Of a DNA stretch of 47,150 nt, positions 31,764 through 39,565 are shown one piece after another. Made by a program: the position numbers and the translations under genes. Each line of letters starts with the position of its first letter. The stretch's first letter is position 1. The DNA comes from JAHEFU01 sp020440645. GTDB lineage: Bacteria > 4484-113 > JAFGCY01. The DNA lies in NCBI GenBank assembly GCA_020440645.1, contig JAGRNR010000031.1, positions 1 through 47,150 of the forward strand, given 5' to 3'. The notes beneath the pieces are model-generated. The model ran no database searches, was not told the DNA's origin, and saw only the letters and a program-made list of their open reading frames with translations.

Positions 31764-32186
31764 ATGCGCGAAGCACCATCGGACAACATCTTCGGCAAGA
31801 TCCTCAGGGGTGAGATCCCCAGCTGGGAGATCTACAGCGACGAGCATACCTACGCCTTCCTCGATATCTTCCCGCAGTCGTTGGGCCATACGCTGGTGAT
31901 CCCGCGCAGCTATTCATTGCATCTTGGCGAGGCGACGGATGCCGAGGTCAGCGCCTGCCTGGCCACGGTTCGCAGGTTGCTGCCGGCTGTGCGTGATGGC
32001 GTCAAAGCCGGCGGTGCCACCGTGCTGACAAACATCGGTGCTGAAGCCGGCCAGACCGTACCCTACCTGCACTGGCACATCATTCCGCGCAGCAAGAGCG
32101 ATCATGTCAGCCTCTACAAGCCGGGCGAACAGCTGCAGTCAGCGGATGCCGAGCGCATCCAGCAGGCAATCAGGGCGCTGCTCTAG
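31764..32186 (+). CDS. HIT-family nucleotide hydrolase
   Basis: 140 residues of the histidine-triad family that hydrolyses nucleoside phosphoramidates or dinucleotides. N-terminal NIFGKILRGEIPSWEIYSDEHTYAFLDIFPQSLGHTLVIPRSY is typical. The triad reads PYLHWHIIPRS: His103 and His105 are present but the first His position is Tyr101. The catalytic central His is kept, so activity is likely. AAGGAG lies 8 nt before the ATG. Confidence 0.92.
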   Translation: MREAPSDNIFGKILRGEIPSWEIYSDEHTYAFLDIFPQSLGHTLVIPRSYSLHLGEATDAEVSACLATVRRLLPAVRDGVKAGGATVLTNIGAEAGQTVPYLHWHIIPRSKSDHVSLYKPGEQLQSADAERIQQAIRALL

Positions 32187-32254
32187 CCTGGCCTGCATAT
32201 GGGACAATACCTGTCCTTTCACCTACAGATAGCGATCCTCAAAGGCACGGATAG

Positions 32255-33586
32255 ATGGAACAGTCACCTTATTTCTTCCCGAGACTGCCCGAGATCTCGG
32301 TAAATCCTGATGGCGAGCTCATGCTTGCCGGGCATCCCGCACACTCGCTCGTGGAGCGCCATGGTTCGCCGCTGGTCGTCATCCTCGAGGATGCACTGCG
32401 GCGCAACTGCCAGGCCTGGATGCACCCCGCTGCCAACGGCATCCGCTTCCGCATGTATTACGCCTCAAAGGCATTGCTGACGACGGGATTGGCAGCACTG
32501 ATGCACCAGGAGGGGCTCGGCATTGACGTGGTCTCGATGGGTGAGATGGCAACGGCACTGGCCGGTGGCGTACCGCCGGAGATGGTTCTGATGCACGGCA
32601 ACGCCAAGGACCGCGCTGAGCTGGAGTACGCCGTGGAGCAGCGGGTCGGGCGGATCGTGATTGACAACCTAGAGGAGATCGGCCGGCTGGCCGAAGTGGT
32701 GCGGGCCGCCGGCATCCGCCAGAAGGTCTTCGTGCGTGTCACCCCCGGTATCCGCCCCAGCACCCACCGCTATGTGCAGACAGGGCAGCAGGACAGCAAG
32801 TTCGGCTTCAACCTCGAAGGCGGACTGGCCGAGCAGGCGGTGCAGCAGGTGCTGCAGCATCCCGAGCTTGAGCTGGTAGGACTGCATTGCCATATCGGCA
32901 GCCAGGTGCTGGAGACCGAACCCTTCGTCGCCGCCGCCGGTCGGATGCTCGAGTTCTATGCCCATGTGCAGCAGGAGCTCGGGGCACCACTGGATGAGCT
33001 GAACCTCGGCGGCGGGATCGGCATCCGCTACAAGGACAGCGATGCGCAGATGGATGCGGCGAGCCACATGGCGCGGCTGTACGAGTTCGTTGCCAAGTGG
33101 TGCGGCGAGCATGGCATTGACTGCCCACTGATCTGTGATGAGCCGGGCCGCAGCATCATCGGCGAGACCGGCGTGACCCTCTACACCGTGCAGTCCACCA
33201 AGCGCATCGAGGAAGTGCGCAACTATGCGAGCGTGGACGGCGGCATGACTGACAACCCGCGTTTTGCGCTGTATGAGGCGCGCCATCCGGTTGCGCCAGC
33301 CATGCGCATGCTGGACCGTCCCGATCAGCTCTGGAGCGTTTCTGGCAAGTGCTGCGAAACAGGTGACATGCTGATCCACGATGTTGAGATGTGCGAGCTG
33401 CATGCCGGCGACCTGCTGGCATTCTTCAGCACGGGGGCCTATACCTGGAGCATGGCGAGCAACTACAACCGCGTGACCCGGCCTGCCGTGCTCTTGCTCG
33501 GGAAGGACAGGGAAGGGCTGCTGGCGCGACGGGAGACGGTCGAGGACCTGCTCAGCCTGGACAGCGTCCCGGACTGGCTGCGCTAG
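32255..33586 (+). CDS. lysA: diaminopimelate decarboxylase
   Basis: 443 residues; the last step of lysine synthesis. PLP-binding Lys72 in MYYASKALL, the HCHIGSQ loop, GGGIGIRY, EPGRSIIGETG, the catalytic Cys motif SGKCCETGD and a final GAYTWSMASNYN with the substrate Tyr are present. Length is right for the family. The ATG follows a 60-nt region with GACAAT near 32203 as a possible -10. It ends in a CTAG that is also the stop of the convergent flavodoxin gene. Confidence 0.96.
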   Translation: MEQSPYFFPRLPEISVNPDGELMLAGHPAHSLVERHGSPLVVILEDALRRNCQAWMHPAANGIRFRMYYASKALLTTGLAALMHQEGLGIDVVSMGEMATALAGGVPPEMVLMHGNAKDRAELEYAVEQRVGRIVIDNLEEIGRLAEVVRAAGIRQKVFVRVTPGIRPSTHRYVQTGQQDSKFGFNLEGGLAEQAVQQVLQHPELELVGLHCHIGSQVLETEPFVAAAGRMLEFYAHVQQELGAPLDELNLGGGIGIRYKDSDAQMDAASHMARLYEFVAKWCGEHGIDCPLICDEPGRSIIGETGVTLYTVQSTKRIEEVRNYASVDGGMTDNPRFALYEARHPVAPAMRMLDRPDQLWSVSGKCCETGDMLIHDVEMCELHAGDLLAFFSTGAYTWSMASNYNRVTRPAVLLLGKDREGLLARRETVEDLLSLDSVPDWLR

Positions 33587-34035
33587 CCGGCGCTCTTCCG
33601 CCGGACTGCCTCAGCCAGACGCTTCGTCCAGTCGAGGGTCTCGTCCTCGTGCTCCTCGACGATGCCGTCCACCATGTGGTTCTCGATCACGAGCTCGGCC
33701 CCGCAGTGCCGCAGGCGCTCCTCGAGCATCTCGACGGCAGTGCAGAAGTCCGGCCAGGCGCTGTCCCCGGGACCGAAGGCCGCAGCCAGCTTGCCACTGA
33801 GCTTCATTGACTCAAGCTGGTCGTAGAAGGGCAGCATGTCCTCCTGGATCATCTTCGGCTCGTAGGTCGGGCTGCCGATGATGAGCAGGTCATAGTCATC
33901 CAGGATCTCTGCCGTGACATCCATCACGTCGCGCACGTCCGCCTCTATGCCGGACTGGCTGAGTCCGTCGCGGATGTAGCCCGCCATGGTCTCAGTGTTC
34001 CCCACGAAACTGCCGAATACGATGATTGTCTTCAT
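33583..34035 (-). CDS. flavodoxin
   Basis: 150 residues. The FMN phosphate loop GSFVGNTETMA follows the first strand MKTIIVFG, with DLLIIGSPTYEPKMIQEDMLPFYDQL and AAFGPGDSAWPDFCTAVEML as the two flanking FMN loops. It is an electron carrier in the cytoplasm; its partner is unknown. It follows the tRNA-Pro gene on the same strand by 48 nt and could be read from the same promoter. Confidence 0.93.
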   Translation of the reverse strand: MKTIIVFGSFVGNTETMAGYIRDGLSQSGIEADVRDVMDVTAEILDDYDLLIIGSPTYEPKMIQEDMLPFYDQLESMKLSGKLAAAFGPGDSAWPDFCTAVEMLEERLRHCGAELVIENHMVDGIVEEHEDETLDWTKRLAEAVRRKSAG

Positions 34036-34083
34036 GGATGCGTCGCCATCACTGGCGTAATCCCGCTAGGGAAGGGAGGAATA

Positions 34084-34157
34084 TCGGGCGGGCGAGATTC
34101 GAACTCGCGACCTCTACGTCCCGAACGTAGCGCTCTGCCTGACTGAGCCACCGCCCG
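34084..34157 (-). tRNA. tRNA-Pro (anticodon CGG)
   Basis: A 74-nt cloverleaf: acceptor CGGGCGG/CCGCCCG, D arm GCTC..GAGC, anticodon stem CTACG/CGTAG with loop TTCGGGA (anticodon CGG at 34121-34123, G37 as expected for Pro), T arm GCGAG/CTCGC with TTCGAAT, discriminator A. CCA is not encoded. It reads CCG codons. Confidence 0.96.
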
Positions 34158-34168
34158 AAGGGAAAAGA

Positions 34169-34196
34169 ATTCTACCACGGATAACACAAAGTCCAA
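34169..34196 (-). promoter_or_regulatory. promoter of tRNA-Pro
   Basis: On the minus strand, TTGGAC (34191-34196) and TAGAAT (34169-34174) are spaced by 16 nt and end 11 nt before the tRNA. Confidence 0.7.
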
Positions 34197-34231
34197 GTGC
34201 TGATTCGGCTTAGCTGCGGAGCAACCGCTTG

Positions 34232-34957
34232 CTAGTCAACAAGCATGGCGTGCCGGGTACCAAGGCGGCCCTCGGAGATGAACTCCTCAAAGTCCTCCGG
34301 GTCCAGCAACTGGCTGAGGGTGTGGTAGTAGCGGACCTGGATCTGGGGTTCGCTTTGCCGCAGCAGATCGATCATGTGGTCGAAATCCGGTGGACGACCC
34401 TCCAGGATGTCCACAAAGTTCTCGAGCTGGATGACTTCGAGATCCAAATTGACGACCGAAGTGGAAGTACCTTCAAAGTTTCGCGAGCGCGTCAGGCATA
34501 ACTTCAGGATGTCCAGCTTCTTCTGCCGGAAAGCCGCCAGGCCGAGGCGTGACGCGGCGTAATGGCCCCAGTGGCCGTCTACTTCGAGGCAACGCAACAC
34601 CTGTTCCTCGACGAGATCCTCGAAGGCGGACAGCGCCACGGTTCGGCAGATCACATCCTCCATGCAGCTTGTGCGGTAGTAGCTCAGGCGGGCTGTCAGT
34701 GCCACCTTGCGGCTCAGTTCCTTCGCGGCAATCCCGAATCGCCTGGTATCGAAACCGACCTGCGACATGACTGCCAGGATATACCAACCATTTGAATCCT
34801 GGATGCGTTCGCGCGGCCAGCGACTGAGGAGGTCCTTGGTCAGCTCCAGTAGGCCGTCCACATCCCCCCTGCATATCGCTGCAAAAGCCAAGCTTCTGAT
34901 AAGTCGAATATCGCTTATCTGCTGGCCCGGATCACCTGTTTCCTCGTCCCCTGTCAC
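34232..34957 (-). CDS. helical protein of unknown function
   Basis: 241 residues, acidic and almost all helical, with pairs of helices such as SLAFAAICRGDVDGLLELTKDLLSRW and GHWGHYAASRLGLAAFRQKKLDILKLCL that resemble TPR-like or other alpha-solenoid units. No signal peptide or membrane segment. Not recognised. The GTG start lies 10 nt behind a perfect TATAAT. It is divergent from the TPR-AAA ATPase gene, and a functional link with it is conceivable but unproven. Confidence 0.65.
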   Translation of the reverse strand: MTGDEETGDPGQQISDIRLIRSLAFAAICRGDVDGLLELTKDLLSRWPRERIQDSNGWYILAVMSQVGFDTRRFGIAAKELSRKVALTARLSYYRTSCMEDVICRTVALSAFEDLVEEQVLRCLEVDGHWGHYAASRLGLAAFRQKKLDILKLCLTRSRNFEGTSTSVVNLDLEVIQLENFVDILEGRPPDFDHMIDLLRQSEPQIQVRYYHTLSQLLDPEDFEEFISEGRLGTRHAMLVD

Positions 34958-34967
34958 GATTAGTCAG

Positions 34968-34973
34968 ATTATA
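34968..34973 (-). promoter_or_regulatory. -10 box (TATAAT), short leader
   Basis: TATAAT on the minus strand ends 10 nt before the GTG at 34957. Confidence 0.55.
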
Positions 34974-35075
34974 CATAAATTAAATGAATTGTGTGTTTCT
35001 GGACGATTTCAATTTTCCCAAAGTACTGGCACTGCTTGCATTTGGACAGCCAGACTTATTGCAGAGTTACAGGGG

Positions 35076-35081
35076 TATAAT
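35076..35081 (+). promoter_or_regulatory. -10 box (TATAAT) of the TPR-AAA gene
   Basis: A perfect TATAAT ends 11 nt before the ATG at 35093; there is no ribosome site between. Confidence 0.55.
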
Positions 35082-35092
35082 GGCTCACTGAC

Positions 35093-37039
35093 ATGACCAA
35101 GCACTCCGAAGGCGGCAGGAAGCCGCAACGGGACGATCAGGAACGCAACCAGCTTCCTCCTTCCCAGGATGGCAGGATCGATTTCGACGATGCCCTGCTG
35201 AAAATCAGAATCTCAGGTGACCAGGAAAGAATTCGCCTGTTCCTTGAACTCTCCCGTACCCCCGGCCTGACACTGCTCAACCGCAGGCAGCTGCTGCTGT
35301 TCGCGGACCGCTACCTGCTCAGTGACAAGTCCGAGGTGATTAGCGGGCTCGACAAGGTGCTCAGTGCCATCGTCGAGCAGGCTGAATCAGACACCCTGAC
35401 CGACAGGGTGCTGGAGCTGCTGACCAAGATCCAGGCATTCTGTCCCGCTGACAGGCTGATTCCGGCACTGCCGGTACCGCTTGAAGTGGTGCTCAACCGC
35501 GTGCTGGGACGGGACAGCCATGTGATTGCCACAAGGGTGACGATCATCGAGGCGCTCAACCGGCTGGAGGAGGATGACCGCACCACTGCCGTCATCAACC
35601 TTGCCACGCTCGGCCTGATGCTGCATCCCTTCGACCGCGAGATCCTCAGCCGCCGCTACAACGGCAATATCCTCAACGGCAGCTATGGGCTGGCGCGCCA
35701 TGACCTTGATGTGTTGTGCGAGCTATTCCCGGATGACGCCGGCTTCCACGGCGACCGCATCGACGTGATGACCCGCCAGGATGACTACGACGCCGCGCTG
35801 GACGCCATCGAGGAATTCAGCAAGCGCTTCGAGCTGGACACCGAAATGCTTGCGCGCCGTGCCGATGGCCTGTACCAGCTTGGGCGCAACACTGAAGCGC
35901 TGACGGAATATGACGACCTGCTCAAGCGTGATCCGGAGAACACCGAGATCCGCCTGTCGCGCATCCGCGTTTATGAGCAGCTCGACTTCTTCGAGGATGC
36001 CAACGCTGACCTTGAAAAGGTGCTGGAGGCAGAGCCGAGCAACATGGAGGCCCGCCAGCTGCTGCGCAGCATGCAGATCCGCAAGCAGGGATACGGCATC
36101 GAGGACGACCTCTATTCGCTGTTCCTTCGCGGCGACGATTCCAGCTTCATTGGTGACATCAAGATCCCCGAGGCCCGCTTCACCGACATCGGCGGGCTGT
36201 CCGTTGCCAAGCAGAAGATCCGCGAAACGATTGAATACCCGCTGAAGTTCCCCGAGATCAGCAAGAAGTACGGCAAGGTGGCAGGCGGCGGGCTGATGTT
36301 CTTCGGCCCTCCGGGCTGCGGCAAGACCCTGCTGGCCCGGGCGGCAGCCGGCGAGTGCGGCGTGACCTTCATCAACGTCAGCCTGGCCAGCGTGCTCGAC
36401 AAGTGGGTCGGCAACTCGGAGAAGGCGATCAGCATGATCTTCTCCGCCGCCCGCAAACATGCCCCGAGCATAATCTTCCTCGACGAGATGGACAGCATCG
36501 GCGGCAGCCGTGCCAGCTTCCAGGCCGGCTGGGAGAAGAAGCTGATCAGCCAGCTGCTGACTGAGCTGGACGGCATTGCCAGCCGCAACGAGAATGTGAT
36601 GGTGCTGGGCGCGACCAACGCGCCCTGGGACGTGGACTTCGCGCTCAGGCGACCGGGCCGGCTGGGCAACCTGCTGTTCATCCCGCCCCCGGACCTCACC
36701 AGCCGTGAGGAGATCTTCCGGCTCTACCTCGGCAAGAAGCCCTTTGTCAGTGATGACATTGACGCAGCAGAGCTGGCGCGCCGCACCGAGAAGTACAGCG
36801 CTGACAGCATCCGCCAGCTGGTGGAGAATGCGGCGGCGATCCCCTGGCGCGAGGCCATCAACGGCGCCGAACCGCGTCCGCTGTCAATGATCGACCTGGA
36901 GGAGAGCCTGAAGACCATCGGGCCGGACCTCGCCGAGTGGGAGAAGCTCGTTGTCAGGTACGAGGAGTTCGCCAAGCAGAGCATGCAGAAGAGCGGCATC
37001 GGCTTCCGCTCGGCGCAGCAGCGCGGGCAGGAGAAGTAG
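35093..37039 (+). CDS. TPR-AAA+ ATPase
   Basis: 648 residues. A charged, possibly disordered start (1-25) precedes a roughly 310-residue alpha-solenoid; clear TPR units appear near 235-330 (YDAALDAIEEFSKRF, ALTEYDDLLKRDPENTEIRLSRIRVYEQL, ANADLEKVLEAEPSNMEARQLL). Then comes a single AAA domain of the Cdc48/Vps4/FtsH class: FTDIGGLSVAKQKI, Walker A GPPGCGKT (about 404-411), a pore-type loop DKWVGNSEKAI, Walker B IIFLDEMDSI (about 459-468), sensor GATNAPWDVD and RRPGRLGNLLF. No protease or membrane part. It likely remodels protein complexes recognised by the TPR part; its partner is unknown. Confidence 0.85.
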   Translation: MTKHSEGGRKPQRDDQERNQLPPSQDGRIDFDDALLKIRISGDQERIRLFLELSRTPGLTLLNRRQLLLFADRYLLSDKSEVISGLDKVLSAIVEQAESDTLTDRVLELLTKIQAFCPADRLIPALPVPLEVVLNRVLGRDSHVIATRVTIIEALNRLEEDDRTTAVINLATLGLMLHPFDREILSRRYNGNILNGSYGLARHDLDVLCELFPDDAGFHGDRIDVMTRQDDYDAALDAIEEFSKRFELDTEMLARRADGLYQLGRNTEALTEYDDLLKRDPENTEIRLSRIRVYEQLDFFEDANADLEKVLEAEPSNMEARQLLRSMQIRKQGYGIEDDLYSLFLRGDDSSFIGDIKIPEARFTDIGGLSVAKQKIRETIEYPLKFPEISKKYGKVAGGGLMFFGPPGCGKTLLARAAAGECGVTFINVSLASVLDKWVGNSEKAISMIFSAARKHAPSIIFLDEMDSIGGSRASFQAGWEKKLISQLLTELDGIASRNENVMVLGATNAPWDVDFALRRPGRLGNLLFIPPPDLTSREEIFRLYLGKKPFVSDDIDAAELARRTEKYSADSIRQLVENAAAIPWREAINGAEPRPLSMIDLEESLKTIGPDLAEWEKLVVRYEEFAKQSMQKSGIGFRSAQQRGQEK

Positions 37040-37062
37040 GGAGGCCAAGCCATTGGCTTGGC
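37040..37062. repeat. single GGAG-hairpin unit
   Basis: GGAG directly after the TAG of the AAA gene is followed by GCCAAGCC/GGCTTGGC around ATT, the same design as the arrays at 14928 and 18904. Confidence 0.65.
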
Positions 37063-37094
37063 AGTCAACAAGTCACATAGTCAATAAGTCAACA
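37063..37094. repeat. 8-nt tandem array (AGTCAANA)4
   Basis: Four exact 8-nt steps of AGTCA-headed units. The reverse-complement word is repeated at 37145-37182. Confidence 0.85.
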
Positions 37095-37144
37095 AGAGCA
37101 GCTTGCGGTCATCCAACGTCAAGCTGATTCTCTTAATAACTCGC

Positions 37145-37182
37145 TGACTCTTTGACTACTTGACTCATTGACTCAATTGACT
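37145..37182. repeat. 8-nt tandem array of the inverse word (TTGACTNN)
   Basis: TGACT at 37145, 37153, 37161, 37169 and 37178 (steps 8, 8, 8, 9), inverse to the array at 37063-37094, so the two blocks can pair across about 50 nt. Confidence 0.85.
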
Positions 37183-37187
37183 ATAAA

Positions 37188-37214
37188 AAAGGGAGCGCCA
37201 CTGGCACTCCCTTT
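37188..37214 (-). terminator. rho-independent terminator of the S55 protease gene
   Basis: Stem AAAGGGAG/CTCCCTTT extended by GCC/GGC past one mismatch. On the minus strand it is followed by a run of T. It lies 20 nt after the stop at 37235. Confidence 0.8.
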
Positions 37215-37234
37215 CATGTAACTCCGACTAAGCA

Positions 37235-39454
37235 TTACTCCTCGAAGGCGTTCTTCTCGAGGTTCTTGCGCTTGCGCTCGATCATGTCGTCGCTGGAGCC
37301 GCTGCTCTTCTCCTCGCCGGCTTCCTCGCCATCCTCGGCGGGGGCCTGCTGCTGCTCCATCTGCGCCTGCTCCTCCTCGCTGGCAATGATCACCGGAAGC
37401 TGAAAGCCGTTGTAGATCACCCATTCCATCTGGTAGGTCTCATCGAACTTCTCATCCGGCATGTCCTCACCACTGAGGCTGGCCGCCATTGCATTCGGGT
37501 CGTAGGGGCGCACAAGCGTCACGAGCAGCTCGTTGTTAGTCGGCCACTCCATGATCTGGTCGAGGATGTCGTCAAAGTCCTGCTTGGTGATGTCGATGAT
37601 CGGGCCCATACCGAACAGGCTGCGGCCCTTGCCACCGAGCGGTGCCATGCTGACGAGGTCGCCTCCGCCATGCACGATCAGGGTCGTGTTCCCGCTCGGG
37701 AAGTCCTCCGGCACGGTCAGGCTGAATTCGCGCCACACCGGGTCGGTGCGGTAGGGCTGCAGCTTGACCTTCACGCGGATGGTCTCGCCCGGGGCGAACT
37801 TCGGCACCTGGTCCATCGGGTGGCCACTCTCGAACATGATGCCGCCCGGCATGCCTTCCTCACCCTGCGGGTTCTCCTCCTCGCCGGGCTGCTGGCTGGG
37901 CTCGAAGTTGCCATTGAGCGCTTCAAGCGTTTCCTCTACACTGCTGTCCGAGGCTGGGGCTGATTCCTCACCGGCCTCCGCCTCCGCCTCGCCGTCCTCC
38001 GAGATGATCTCGGCGTTGTCAATCGAGGCGTTGATGCGGTTGCGGGTGATCTCCATCATCACGTTCAGGCGGGTGATGTCGATGTCCCGGTAGATGTTGT
38101 TCTGCAGCAGGTTGGCAAGCGGCATGATGTCGAAGGCGCCGTCGCCGATCACATCCATGTCGTTGCTGTAGTAGTTCACGCGGCGCAGCGGCTCACGCAG
38201 GCCGGTGCCCTCCACGTGGTAGCTGAGCTTCATCGTACCCTTGGGCTGGCGGTCCAGCACTTCGGCGGCCGCCTGGTTGACGGACATCGCAAGCAGGATC
38301 GGCGTCCAGTCCGGGTGCTTCATCACCTCGAACTCGAAGCTCTGGTCCTTGCCGGTGTCGATGTCCTTGATCTTGACCTTGACGGGGATCATGTCCGGCA
38401 TCACCTTGAAGGTGCCGCCGCAGGCCGCACCGTGGTCCTTGGTCATCGTGCCCAGCGTCGGCTCGAGCCGCACACCGTCCTTGAAGGCACGCTCGATGCT
38501 GCCGTAGGTCCAGGTGATGTAGGCCTTGCTGATTGGCATGTTGGTCGGGCCGGCCTGGAAGAAGGGGTGGCCGAACATCAGGAAGCGGCCCTTGTCGTCA
38601 CTGTAGGTAACGGTGCCGATCGCCTGCATCTCGATGTCGCCGGTCACCAGCGACGCGGCAACCGCATCGCCACCGACCAGCGGCGGGCCCGGCTTGTCCT
38701 CGTCCAGCAGCAGGCCGTTGCCATCGCTGTCCTGGCGCAGGAACAGGCCTTCGCCGGCGCCGCTCCCGCCGGGCTTCTCGATCAGTTCGAGGTTGCTGCC
38801 CAGCATGGTGCGCATCTGGTCCTCGTAGAGGCTGAACACCTTGTGGTTGATGCCGCTGACATAGACCGGCGTGGTCGCCAGCACGGCCTCGTACTGGTGG
38901 CGTCCCTCACGTTTCGCTTCCTCGTTGAAGGCGATCGCGTCCTCGAGGTTGTCCACGTAGCTGACCACGTTGCCATCCTCATCAATCGGGATGCCGCTGT
39001 TCTCAGTCTCGGGCAGTACGGTGTTGTCCAGGTAGTCCGGCTCGTCGATGTCGGGCAGTGCCGCCATCATGGAGCTGATCGGGGTCACACCGCCGACATG
39101 GGTGTCGGTGAAGGGGATCGCAGCACTGACAGCTCCCAGCAGCTTGCCGTCGATGTAGACCGGGCTGCCGGAGTAACCGCCGGCGATGCCGTTTGAGTGG
39201 TCGACCACCGGTCCGGTGAAGTGGGCGAGGATCAGCGGTCCGCCGTCGAAGCCGCCGTCGGGGATCAGTTCGATCACCTCGACGTCGAATTCCTCGATCT
39301 TGGTTCCCCGGATCACGGTCCGGGCGGTGCCCTTCAGTCCCGGTTTGAGGTCCTTGAGGTCAAACACGGGGATGTCGAGCGTATTGTCTCCTGCGAATGC
39401 ACGACCCATCAGTGCGAACACTCCGAGGGCCACCAGTAGGAGTACTTTCTTCAC
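37235..39454 (-). CDS. exported protein with SpoIVB-type (S55) serine protease domain
   Basis: 739 residues. Signal peptide 1-21. The N-terminal domain has LKDLKPGLKGTARTVIRGTKIEEFDVEVI and the active-site segment GIAGGYSGSPVYIDGKLLGAVS (Ser95/Ser97), with LILAHFTGPVVDHSNG before it, matching the SpoIVB peptidase family. The middle and C-terminal parts are beta-rich. There is an acidic low-complexity linker near 500-560 (EAEAGEESAPASDS, EEENPQGEEGMP) and a Glu/Gln-rich tail ending RKRKNLEKNAFEE. In Bacillus this family triggers sigma-K activation; here it is unlikely to serve sporulation. The start GTG at 39454 has GAGAGG 7 nt upstream. Confidence 0.82.
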   Translation of the reverse strand: MKKVLLLVALGVFALMGRAFAGDNTLDIPVFDLKDLKPGLKGTARTVIRGTKIEEFDVEVIELIPDGGFDGGPLILAHFTGPVVDHSNGIAGGYSGSPVYIDGKLLGAVSAAIPFTDTHVGGVTPISSMMAALPDIDEPDYLDNTVLPETENSGIPIDEDGNVVSYVDNLEDAIAFNEEAKREGRHQYEAVLATTPVYVSGINHKVFSLYEDQMRTMLGSNLELIEKPGGSGAGEGLFLRQDSDGNGLLLDEDKPGPPLVGGDAVAASLVTGDIEMQAIGTVTYSDDKGRFLMFGHPFFQAGPTNMPISKAYITWTYGSIERAFKDGVRLEPTLGTMTKDHGAACGGTFKVMPDMIPVKVKIKDIDTGKDQSFEFEVMKHPDWTPILLAMSVNQAAAEVLDRQPKGTMKLSYHVEGTGLREPLRRVNYYSNDMDVIGDGAFDIMPLANLLQNNIYRDIDITRLNVMMEITRNRINASIDNAEIISEDGEAEAEAGEESAPASDSSVEETLEALNGNFEPSQQPGEEENPQGEEGMPGGIMFESGHPMDQVPKFAPGETIRVKVKLQPYRTDPVWREFSLTVPEDFPSGNTTLIVHGGGDLVSMAPLGGKGRSLFGMGPIIDITKQDFDDILDQIMEWPTNNELLVTLVRPYDPNAMAASLSGEDMPDEKFDETYQMEWVIYNGFQLPVIIASEEEQAQMEQQQAPAEDGEEAGEEKSSGSSDDMIERKRKNLEKNAFEE

Positions 39455-39565
39455 TATTACACCTCTCGCTCGGTCATTGCCGACATGCAGCCGCGCGGGC
39501 TGCCATACAGCTATACATTATGACTGCTTACCGGATCTACAGTTCAATCTGATTATTCCCTTCAA

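Noticed and set aside
34081..34160. encoded CCA end or intron in the tRNA
   Set aside because: The 3' end reads TAT after the discriminator base, and the cloverleaf is complete without an insertion.
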